This document shows, one piece after another, positions 35,288-45,283 of a DNA stretch of 64,000 nucleotides. Below the pieces are notes generated by a model. The model saw only the letters and a program-made list of their open reading frames with translations. It did not search any database and had not been told where the DNA came from. Position numbers and translations under genes: made by a program. The DNA is from Adiantum capillus-veneris (taxonomy: Eukaryota > Streptophyta > Polypodiopsida > Polypodiales > Pteridaceae), in assembly GCA_014529385.2 (NCBI GenBank), contig CM043966.1, positions 44,646,537 through 44,710,536 of the forward strand, given 5' to 3'. Within the stretch, counting starts at the first letter, position 1. Every line of letters starts with the position of its first letter.

Positions 35288-35370
<83 letters not shown>
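35288..35370. repeat. (CT)n(CA)n compound microsatellite
   Basis: CT from 35288 to 35324 runs directly into CA up to 35370. Confidence 0.96.
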
Positions 35371-35373
<3 letters not shown>

Positions 35374-36274
35374 TACGGCCATCACCATGCACACACAATA
35401 AAACCTATATTAGGGCACATAGCATATACACAAGGATTCCATCATCCTCTTCATCCTCACTCTCTCCCTCCATAGATAGGAAGAATTAATACAAAGAGAA
35501 CCATAAAGCACGAGAGAGAGAGAGTTGTGCCAGCCAAGAGATATGGAAAGATGTCTTGCATGATTTGATAAAGGAAGTTAGTTGCAACCTCCCATAAATC
35601 CCCAAATCACACAACCCCTTTCTCTTCTCTTTCTTTACTCAAATGAAAAGGTTACATTTTTTAGACCTTAGTCTTTTGCGTCAAGTTTGTACAAGGACTG
35701 TGACTTTACTTTTCAACACAAGAGAGAGTTTATATGCTTTGGCTTGTGCCCCCGCTAAGTAAGCCAAGAATTTAAAAAATATTATGGGCTCAAATTACAT
35801 AGCAACAAGTGGCATGGATGTCAACAGACATTAATAAAAATTATCAAGTGTAATAAAACGCCCGCATCTTTTAGCCTTTTTGGTGACAAAATTGGAGGCT
35901 AGCATTCCTCCCTCACTTAGCTTGTGATCTCCCATGAGCAAAATTTTGATGAAGAATCTCCATGTTCAACATACTTACTAAATTGCTTGCTTCACTCCTC
36001 ACTTACCACTTCTGCCAAAAAAATACCCCACGACTTTGTCACTTCTCCAAAACATTCCCAAACACTAACAACCACACTTCAAACTCCTTCTTCTACTCCT
36101 ACTTCTACATAAACCTCATGCTCTTAACATAAGATAAGGAGAAAAGCATCATCAAGCTTCATACCAAAAACCCACAAACATCATGTAGGAAATAACTACT
36201 TCTCCCAACTTTGAACACCTTATCCCCGATAAAAGATGAAACATTGAGAGACTCCCTCACACAACATCTGCAAT

Positions 36275-36495
36275 AAAGCCCAGCCACCCGAAACCTGGTA
36301 CCTTTCTACACCAAAAATCTCTAGAGTAAGGTTTTTTAGCATGCTCATCCACCACCAAATATTTATGTTTCAATGCCAGCTACCGAGTGGAACATGCCAC
36401 TTAAATTTTATAGGCACTTAATATAGTCAATACTATTTTAGAGGTGAAAGAAAAATGATGATGGCCTTTTGCAGGTACATGTTTGGTATACACAG
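36275..36495 (+). repeat. Diverged dispersed repeat, copy 2
   Basis: Same phrase order as 28590-28800: GCCCAGCCACCC, TTTTTTAGCATGC, TTTCAATGCCAGC, TATTTTAGAGGTGAAA. The two copies are clearly diverged. Confidence 0.45.
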
Positions 36496-36928
36496 ATGGA
36501 TCGACCCCTTTGCATTTAGCAAGCGGTTTCTTCACTTCCTGCCATGGATAACCTTATGGATGGCTAGTAGTTGCTTTCCTTTAGTACTCTCTTCTTTGAG
36601 CTGTGATTGGCTTGAGCTATTGACCTAGAGCTTTGACATGATAAATCTTGTGTGTAGATGTTGGCTTAGACAATGTGCCATTGTGTGTGCATGTTGACTT
36701 AGAGTCACCCTCATTGCGCGGAGAACATCTTGAGAGTCCGAAGTGTAACTCGATTGTTGATGTTTCACCTTTCACCCAAAAGATTAATCAATCAATTGAA
36801 GCTTCTACACGGCAAGAAACTAATCCCCAAAGGAAAGCTTAAGAAATCTTCATCTTTAGCTATAAAAAAAGGCATTGTATTTTGTTAGAGGTAATCTTTC
36901 ACTATTTACGCTTCTTCTTGGGAGTTGA

Positions 36929-38245
36929 GTGCATTACTCAGATCCATGCTTATTTTTAGGTAAATCTTCTAAGTGTTTGACAAAATCTGCATTCTTGTCA
37001 TCTTTGATCAAGAGTACAGATGAAGGTAAAGAGGAACCTAATGCTGAATCTTTCGCTTCACATTTATCTATAACCCTTGCCTTGAGAATTTTGACTATCT
37101 CTGATTTATCTGAAACAACAATTTTTAGGTTTGCTTTGGAAGGAAAAGTGCTATGTAAGTATGGCACTTACAAAATACCCAAGTCAAACTTTGGTAGATA
37201 CATGTGTGCAGACCTTCTTGATAGGGAATCTTGTCATACAGTGACCTTTGTTGTCACTCAGATATACCTCTACGAGTTTGTTGAGGCCTTTAGTGTTAAT
37301 GGCTTTGTGCGAGTTGAGGGAGCGTGTGTGAAAAGGGATGTTACGAAGGACAGTGATACTTGCTCGTGGGCTTTGTATGCAAATGCCACCACATTGGTTG
37401 TCAAAGAAGAACCTTTTGATTTTTGTCTCCAACTTTATCCAGAGCAAAAGATCAAAGAGTTGCTTTCTCAAAGTGGAAATGCTTAGGGGTTTGTGTCAAC
37501 AATTGCATTCATTGTTGTCAAGATCAAGAATGCAACTAGAAGCAATGTCCTACTTTTTGATTGGTTGTTCGCAAATGGGCCATCAACAAGTGATCCAGCT
37601 CCTGTGAGTCTTGACCAAGCTTATGTGTAGCTAGTTTGTATTCTCTCATTCTCATTCTTTTGTGTTGATGGCAGCTTCTCTTTGCTCCAACACGGTGCCT
37701 TTACTATCAGTTCATGGTGAATGAAGTAAAAGAAAAGGGATTCTACTCTTACGTTGCTCGTAACATCAACGTGTTCAAACACCTTTCTAACACTCTTAGG
37801 TGTTGTGGATGCTACAATCTTGTGTCCACTTCCTTCCTCTTTAGCTACTATCTTCCAAGAATATTTGCATAAGCAAGTCTCAAAGTTAGGTTTTGGAAAA
37901 TAAGGTAACTGTTTCATGTGGACATATAATTAAAGATTGTGTCTATATTTACTTATTGGTGATTTTGAAATTTATAGGTGTTTGGAAACCTTGGAGATTG
38001 TGAGTGTGAATAGCTTGGATGTGGAGTTTTTTTGTGGTGTATGCAAAGGTTCAAATGTGAGTCATCAAGCTACCAACCCATTTTGCTACTCGTGTGGAAG
38101 GAAATTTGCAATTGTTAAGCAGTCAGTGTTGCCTGCCAAAATAGCTCCCCAGGATGGAGAAGCTGTTGGCATTATTTTTCAAGGTGTTGTGATAAATTCT
38201 GTTCTTGGATTTTTCCCGCCCATTCTTGCACCTTTTCAAGTGTAG
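36929..38245 (+). pseudogene. RPA1-like OB-fold / zinc-ribbon gene, probably Helitron-encoded
   Basis: 36929-37486 contains an OB-fold-like run: LALRILTISDL, FALEGKVLCKYGTYKI, YMCADLLDRESCHTVTFVV, FVEAFSVNGFVRVEG. This follows the pattern of RPA70 DNA-binding domain A (G-x-V then dL-Des-x-x-I-x-x-t-F). 37937-38245 contains FCGVCKGSN and FCYSCGRKFAIV, a four-Cys ribbon like the RPA70 C-terminal domain. The pieces lie in different frames. Acceptor-like TTTTAG or TTATAG sites precede several of them (for example at 37970-37977), so some breaks may be introns. RPA-like proteins are carried by many plant Helitrons, and the Rep ORF follows on the same strand within 0.5 kb. A host RPA fragment is the alternative. 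Confidence 0.55.
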
Positions 38246-38377
38246 CTTGGTGGAGTTAAAATCTTCGCTTCCCAACTTCAAGAAAGTTGGGTGGTTCACT
38301 ATTGAAAAAGCTAGTCAGGTCACTATATTCAAAGGGGCATAATTGCGTTACTTGTGTGAGTTTTACTTTTTTGGGCT

Positions 38378-39362
38378 ATGGCGAATGAGCTAAAGTTGTG
38401 CGTAGATGGCAAAAGTGTGTATAGTGACTCCATATTTGAATGTAATTTTCTGAAGAACAAAGATGTTTTGCTAAGCCTTATGCATATTTTTAATTTGAGA
38501 CAATCTTTGCAATCTTTTGAGTCCAAACTTGTGGATTTTGTTGTGGAACAAATTGCATTAAAAAATGTTGACAGTTTGAAAATCTGGGTGGAGCCTTGTC
38601 TTATAGATGTACAATTGCCTTCTTTTAAACAAAGAGAATTCTTGTTGTCACTTTTGGTTAGCCGACAATCATCGATGATGTTGAGTGTGCACTTGGTAAG
38701 TATAATTTGCAAGATGCTTGTTGCAAGTTGCAAACGCTATTTTTACCAAGGTGAAATATTACGTGAAGCTCCTTGATTTGGTTCTCTTAACTATGTATCT
38801 TCATCCACTTGGCCAGCACTTGTTGTCTTTGAACTTGCATGGTGATTTTCATTGGTTTCCTGTTGGTTTTCAAACACCTAAATGCAGACGTCGTGTTTGG
38901 AGTAAAGAGGCTACCTTGTGTCTAGCCACTTTTGTTGAATCTCATAATATTGTTGTTCAGCAAGTTGCATCTATGTTCTTTCAATCATACCCGAGTTCTT
39001 TTAGTGTTAATCAAGTCAATACCAAAATATATAACATGTGCAAGTCATCATGAATGCATCAAACAAGGTCCACTCTTTTGTCTCGTGAATCTTCATTGTA
39101 TGCGAAGATGGTTGAAGATATCCATGTTTTTGCTTGTGCTTCATGTGGTTCTCTGATGTTTCATCAAATCTTGCACAACATGTCAAAGGTAGAGCTGGCA
39201 TTCCTTGAGCGAATAACATCGATAACCATTGTTGACAAAAAATCATTGCAAGGGTGTTACTTGTGCAAAACGGCATTGAGAAAACAATTAGAACCATTGT
39301 TTTGTGTGAAAGGAGAGATACATTTTAGCAGCAAAATACCCAACGTAGAAAGGTTGAATTGA
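38378..39362 (+). pseudogene. Helitron Rep/helicase, N-terminal part
   Basis: 38718-39362 is one frame broken by a TGA at 39051-39053; 38378-38776 is an overlapping frame that may be the preceding piece. The end (39100-39362) has FACASCGSLMFHQIL, then GCYLCKTALRK, a CxxC...CxxC region seen at the N-terminus of Helitron Rep proteins before the conserved GLRGSIVNV block. That block appears at 42220, on the far side of a 2.8-kb insert. The frame stops at 39362, where similarity ends. Assignment depends on the order of blocks; alone this part would not be recognisable. Confidence 0.5.
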
Positions 39363-39666
39363 ATAGAGAGCCATCTTGTATCTTTGCATTGTCGGGGGAT
39401 ATGTGTTCGAAACGTGAGTCGGGAAGGCATCGGGGCTCTGGCTGTGGGAGTTGTGAGAGAGAATAACAGACACTGACAGCTCTGGCAATCACTATAATCA
39501 TCAATAAATTGAGTAAATCTTTAGATACAACTTAATTGATATCCAAGGAGAGCTGTTAGCAGCACCATCACTCGGATTAACTGAAAACTAGGAGTTTAAG
39601 CTCCCTTTACAAGATTAAGCGGGCCGTTAGCGGCTCCGAGACTTATCAAGATGATTAATCCCTGTT

Positions 39667-40322
39667 GCGTTCTCTGATTGACTAACCTTGTCCTCCTCAT
39701 GCTTAATTAAGATAAAGATCAAGGGAGATCTGCAAAAAATTCCCATCTTCCTTGTTATTCACCTCATTCATAGCTGCTCTCTTTTACTCCTTCAAATTCT
39801 CTTAAGGGGTCTGTCAAACTTCCTGATAGCTTTACTTGTAAAAGAAATTGGGTCTTGTCGATAGACAAAAATTCCTTTGTGTCGTATTTCCAAAATCGAT
39901 TGCTATCATTCACTTTACATCTTCGATTAGGTCAAAAACAAGGTTCGAGAACCTTTCTCCTCTTGGATTTTGAAAATCTTCTCCTTCTTTAATAGCCCTC
40001 AAGATCTTAGCATCTTTCTCCCTAATGCATTCTCTGATTGACTAATCTTGTCCTCCTCATGCTTAATTAAGAGAAAGATCAAGAGAGATCTGCAAAAATT
40101 CCCCGTCTTCCTTGTTCTTCACTCATTCATAGCTGCTCTCTTTTACTCCTTCAAATTCACTTAAGGGGTCTGTCAAGCTTGCTGATAGCTTTAGTTGTGA
40201 AAGAAATTGGGTATTGATTGCTTGCCGATAAACAAAAATTCTTCTATGTCGTATTTCCAGAATCGATTGCTATCATTCACTTTACGTCTTCGGTTAGGTC
40301 AAAAACGAGGTTCGAGAACCTT
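39667..40322 (+). repeat. Diverged tandem duplication, unit about 357 bp
   Basis: 39667-39958 and 40024-40322 match over nearly their whole length: TTCTCTGATTGACTAA, TTGTCCTCCTCATGCTTAAT, GGGGTCTGTCAA, AATCGATTGCTATCATTCAC, AAGGTTCGAGAACC. Differences are spread along the unit, so the duplication is not very recent. Confidence 0.85.
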
Positions 40323-40486
40323 GCTATGAGCGAGTTCCCTTACACTTGCTTTTTCTTACACCTTATTCAATCTCCGTCTTGCTTAAGCACGAGAGAGATA
40401 GAGTTCCCTTTCTTGCCCTTGCAACATCTCATTGAGTACCTTCTTCCTCTCAATAATCCCCCACATTACTCTTGCTTCAAAGTCCA

Positions 40487-40487
<1 letters not shown>

Positions 40488-40555
<68 letters not shown>

Positions 40556-40576
40556 TCTCCTTCTTCCTTGCTTAAG

Positions 40577-40630
<54 letters not shown>

Positions 40631-40672
40631 TCTCCTTCTTCCTTGCTTAAGCCAGAGAGAGAGAGAGAGAAT
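40488..40672. repeat. Interrupted (GA)n microsatellites with a shared spacer
   Basis: Three GA runs (about 40490-40553, 40580-40628 and 40654-40669) are separated by copies of the spacer TCTCTCCTTCTTCCTTGCTT. The block expanded as a unit. Confidence 0.9.
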
Positions 40673-41339
40673 CCCTTTCCTCCCTTGCTCATCCAAGAAC
40701 AAGAGAAAGAGAGTCTTCATTGTATCCGAGATAAAGAGAGAAAGAGTGTGTTCCTTCCTTCCCTTGCTCGTGCCACGGTCTTTAGGTCCCTTTTTCTTCT
40801 CAATCTCCCCCGTTGCTTAAGCATAGAGAGAGAGAGACTGTGCCAGAGAGAGAGCATAGAGAGAGATCTCCTCTTTCTGCACCTCCTTGTTTCCTTCGTT
40901 CGTCCTCTACTACCCTCCTTACCCTTATCTTCCACTCCTTATGCTTTTTTATTAAACCCTCCTCTTCCCCCTAAGAAACGATGGCACCGTCGTTGCTAGG
41001 TGGGAAGGCCTCTTGGTGGCGTGGACGTCACCGATGGAGGTTCTCTAAAGCCAGCGAGAGCGGACCCAAACCTCATCACCTCAAGCTACCGAGTGTTTCT
41101 TTTTTGTGGTGCGAGCTCATCCTCACAACTCCCTCCACCTCTCATTCTCCCCCTACCTACGCATCTCCTCCGTGCACGCGTTGTCCACCATCCTTTCCCC
41201 CCTAATTTTTGCCCCCTTTTCACATTCATTAGCCTCTTTTTGACTCTATGGGTGGCCATTGAGCCTATTCCCCTTGGGCATCCTTGTACTTGGCAGGTGG
41301 CCACTAGCCCCCTTATCTTTGGGCGGCCTTGAGCTTCAA

Positions 41340-42190
41340 TTGGGCGGCCTTTCATCTTTGTAAGGGCACCACATTTGGCATACATATCGACCAAAGCATT
41401 GACAAGCACCTGGAATGAGATCATCAAGAACTCAATGTGCTTCCGTATGGGCACCACATTAGGTTACATGTCAACCAAAGCATTCCTTGCACGACATCCT
41501 TTCACAATAGCCCTCGACTGACAATATCATTGTGAGTTTTTGTTGCCCATGCCAATGTTCTGCATGGTACAGCTTGCCTTCAATATTCAACCATATGTGA
41601 TTTCATTTGGAGACTCGTCCTCTCTTTGCATCTGTTGAAAATAGCCAGCTTCCTGGCCCTACCTCTGTTGGGTTTATCCCACAATCTTTGCATTCCAAGA
41701 GATGACATTCCAGACACGAAGCTCTTCAAGCACTAGGCATTGCCGAGAATAATCTTTGGGGTACATCCCGGCAAGCATTGTTAAATTACCATATTTCGCA
41801 TACATACCGTCCATTGTAGTGCTCTTAGCAGCTGCCCAATCCGGTACGGATCTACAAACATCTCAACTTCAAACTGCCATAACTTCTTTATCGTAGCTCC
41901 AATTGACGAGCCGTAAAGACAGGCAGGTAGAGCACTTCAAGAACTGCAATCCTAGATCATAATCTCCCATTTTTTACCACTTCAAGAATACTCCTTTTTA
42001 GCATCATTAAGGCATATGTTGGCCCTTTAAAGTCACATCTGGCATACATTATCCTTAAAAATAGCTTGTTACCAAGCTTTGAACACTGATCATTAATCAG
42101 GTAAGCTTCAAATAAGCTCGACGTGCATCTTTCTGGTATCTTTCTTAGCATGGGAGCGGAGCTACACGCCAGTGCATACCCTTCGCACAA
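41340..42190 (-). pseudogene. Pentatricopeptide repeat (PPR) protein pseudogene
   Basis: The minus strand reads, in several frames, WNVISWNAKIVG, QEAGYFQQMQRE, SPNEITY, ILKASCTMQNIGMG, ARNALVDM and VLVNALVDMYAKCGAL (the last at about 41400-41350). These are the successive helices of plant PPR repeats (VVSWNAMI.GY, EAL.F..M, P...TF..ILKAC, G..IH, NAL.DMYAKCG). 42190-41957 has IMYARCDFKGPTYALM, possibly an earlier repeat. Stops and frameshifts are frequent. Such proteins are organellar RNA-binding factors; this copy is non-functional. It lies inside the insert that splits the Helitron Rep gene. Confidence 0.75.
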
Positions 42191-43332
42191 ATTTGAGAGC
42201 TAAACTTTGACGGTCAATTTGGCTTGCGTGGGAGCATTGTGAATGTAATGGCAGACTTATCTCGAGTACAAAGAGTTATGCCACTCTTTTCAAATGATCA
42301 AGCTTCAGTTCTTGTTGAGATTAAATGCAGGCTTGGTTACGATCATGTCTACCTAAGTGGCCTTGTGTGTCCTAATTGTGTCCTTCAATCTTTGGTTGAC
42401 CTTTTGAGTACACCATATGCACATTGAGCATGGTGTTACAGTTGACCTGTTTTCACACTTCATGTAGATCTTGCTTATAGTTCACAACAAGAAGACCTTC
42501 AAGATGACCTTGATGCTACGGACACTTTGGTGCACGGTATTTACTCCACACAACAAGTTGTGGATCATAATTCACAAGTTGCAAGCATAGCCCCTTGTGA
42601 GGGATTCAGTCCTCTCAGTATTTTTTATGATGAATCTTGTGAGGGATTCAGTCCTCTCAGTATTTTTGATGATGAATGTTGTGAGGAGCTATCATTCCTA
42701 ACGTTATTTTTTGGTCAAAGAAGAAAGTATCATATGTTGCCAAAAAAAAAACCAAAAGGTAGCACAATGGGAGCTTAAGAATGTAGATAGATGATTTGCA
42801 AGCAACATTGAGAATCTATTTTTCAAAACAATGAAAATTATTACTACAAAGGTGCTTGGATCTATATGGGTCCGTCACACAAGGGAAAACTACAAGGCAA
42901 ACAATTACAAGCAAAAGATGTGCAAACAAGTACTAACATTGATCAGTTTCTTCATATGAGCTAGGTTATCATGACTTTCAGCCACTGCACACGTCCATTG
43001 ATTATAAGGTGAAACTTAAGAGAAATGCGTTTGCAATTATCTGTCAATTGGGCTAGGCAACCTTCTTTGTTACATTTTCATGTGATGAACAAATATGGAA
43101 ACCTTTAAGAGATTGTTTGTGCACATTAAATCCTCATATTAAAGAGACAGACTACCCAAACAAATATTCATTATTTTGTGTACTTGTATGCTCTAATCCT
43201 ATCACAACAACACGATACTACGTCCATAGATTGCAAGCGATGAAAAAAGAGTTGAAGCGCAACAATACCATGCTTGGTGAATTGATGGATTACTTCTTTG
43301 TGACTAAGTTCCAAAATAGAGAAATTTAGCAT
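42191..43332 (+). pseudogene. Helitron Rep, middle part up to the HUH motif
   Basis: 42200-42425 reads FDGQFGLRGSIVNVMADLS and VLVEIKCRLGYDHVY, the block found N-terminal to Helitron Rep domains (DUF6570-like). 42581-42720 reads PLSIFYDESCEELSF-like text ending in LTLFFGQRRKY; a 14-codon segment is tandemly duplicated there. After frame changes, 43030-43330 reads KRNAFAIICQLG, FVTFSCDEQIWK, NPITTTRYYVHR and GELMDYFFVTKFQNREI, matching the Helitron_like_N domain up to just before its HUH motif. The frame meets a TAG at 43327-43329, then CAT, where the gypsy element begins. Several stops precede this point. Confidence 0.8.
42594..42677 (+). repeat. 42-bp in-frame tandem duplication in Rep
   Basis: Units 42594-42635 and 42636-42677 begin CTTGTGAGGGATTCAGTCCT and differ at one base (TTTTATGATG against TTTGATGATG). 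Fourteen codons are repeated without a frame change. Confidence 0.9.
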
Positions 43333-45255
43333 TGAGAGGCGGAAGTGAAAAAAATAGACCCGGTGGCCTCTACACCAAGACTATGCACAATGGCTTCATC
43401 ATGGGGAATACACAATAGGGGCACCACCTAGCAAGATATGCGGCTAGGACATACATATACACAATGAAGCATGCATGGAAAACAATTTCAAGATCCACGC
43501 CCAAATGTGGAATGGGGTGGTCGGAGAATAAGGTGAGAGGAGTGGTGAGTGAGTGAGAATGGGCTCGCTACGCGTGCATGTAGTAAGGAAGATAACGAGG
43601 TCAGGGATACATGCAAGTATGCTCACTTCTCATACAAAAGGTGGCGAATCCGCACACCTTAAGATGGAAGTAGCAAGATGATAGGAATATGAGAGGGAGA
43701 GAGAGTGTGTGTGTGTGGTGGCGAATCCGCACACCTTAACATAAGCACAAAAAAAATGGCAAGGAACAAGCATATACCATACTCACAATGAGATGTATCC
43801 AAAGCGACACAAAGTATGGCACCAAGATGGAGTGTGTTGATTGCTTGCAAAAGATGAATACAATAGGTAGCGTATGGCAGGAAAATGAGAAGGGAACGAG
43901 ATCGTAGGAGGCATAATGGAGAGATGGGAGTTGATGGCGAGGAATATCATGAGTGTGTCCACCCTTCTTCTTCTTGAAATTGTGCCTTCAACCCTTAATT
44001 ACAAGTGGTGTGGAGGTGTGGTGCTCATCTTTTGTGCATGGTGATGGTGATGATGATGGTGTTGTGATTATGTGATTAGGGTTCATGCTACAAGCATGTA
44101 GCACAAGAGTGTGTATGGATAGGTGTGTGTGTGTGTGTGTGTGTTCTCCCCCCCAAGTGAGCTTCATGGCCTCCTTATATAGGGAAGGAGGGAAGGATTT
44201 AGCAATATTTCTATTTGAGGTGAGTGTCCCACTTTGGTGACTAGGAAAATGGGGTGCATGTGACTGTGGCTCCCATCTTGTCTCCTCATTATTTAAAATA
44301 CCAGAGTCAATAGAGAGAGAAGAGAGAATGTGGGTAGGATGTAGAGGATAGGAAATATTTATAATAGTCTAGCTTTGGATAGACATAAGCTTATTAGGGA
44401 GAGAAGAGAGAGGTAAGAAAATTATAAGAGAGGTTGTCGAAGGTGGATATTTGTTGATGAGGATGGATCCTCCAAAAATGGTGATAGAATTACTCTAGAC
44501 TAGCCAAGACCTCATTAAAAGAGCCTTGTCTCTTGTAATCATGCTTGAAGACTTGTAGAACCATAGCCATTCTAGAAGGAAGAAAAGTGGGGATGGCCTG
44601 TGTCACCATTACACGAGAAAAATGGGGTCCACTACAAAAATCATATCTCCGTGTTCATAACTCCAAAAATTCTGAAAAAAATTGAGCTAAAAGTTGAGAT
44701 CACGAGCTACATCTTTCATGTTGAACGCTCCTTCAGATTCGGGGTTCTTCTTTACTTAAAAAATTTAGCCAAATAATGTATTATTTGTGGCTGCAAAAGT
44801 CTTTTGGTGGTCCCCTTTGAGTGGACTTCTCTCTTGCCTTCAAGTGTAAGCTCCTTCATGTGTATGAAAACATGACCTAGAGTGTTGAAAAGATTGGCAA
44901 TCATCTAGATGGAGGTATTATTGAAATTTGAAAGTGGGGTTGAGGTTTGAAAATGAAAACTAGTGAATAAAATATTTGGTAGAGTGGAATAATATACATA
45001 CATGAAAAAAATATATTAGAAAATACTAGAATATATATATTTAATATTTTTAAGGTCAAAAGAGAGATCAACAAAGAAAGCTTACTTATTATGCTACATC
45101 GTGATTGATTAGCATAAGTATTATTTATTTAATAAAAGCTAAAACGTTTGTGAAAAAGGAAGAAAAAATCAAAAGTAACTTATATAATGGGAAATATTTT
45201 GATAAAAGGGCAAAAATATATGGGGGGGTTCCCATGCATGGAAAAGCTTTCCTCA
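43333..45255 (-). repeat. Tat element 3' LTR (about 1.92 kb)
   Basis: In element orientation it starts TGAGGAAAGC after a purine tract and ends CGCCTCTCA at 43333. A minus-strand TATA box (CTATATAAGG) lies at about 44173-44183. A 23-bp direct repeat, GGTGGCGAATCCGCACACCT and three more bases, occurs at 43640-43662 and 43717-43739. GT-rich microsatellites lie near 43706 and 44124. Confidence 0.8.
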
Positions 45256-45258
45256 TTA

Positions 45259-45274
45259 GCCCTCCCCCTAAGGC
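45259..45274 (-). other. Tat element polypurine tract
   Basis: On the minus strand CTTAGGGGGAGGGC precedes TAATGAGGAAAGC at the 3' LTR start. It lies just after the end of the integrase frame. Confidence 0.65.
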
Positions 45275-45283
45275 TAGAGGTAT

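Larger units (their letters stand above)
34406..36640. other. No gene seen; contains a compound microsatellite
   Basis: No ORF with family features. 35288-35370 is (CT)n(CA)n. 36275-36495 is the second copy of the dispersed repeat described at 28590. Confidence 0.4.
39363..42190. other. Insert splitting the Helitron Rep gene
   Basis: This 2.8-kb segment separates two consecutive Rep blocks. It contains a roughly 357-bp tandem duplication, three GA microsatellites, and a minus-strand PPR pseudogene. I found no terminal repeats or clear target duplication at 39363 or 42190, so the mechanism (capture, nested Helitron or other insertion) is open. Confidence 0.5.
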
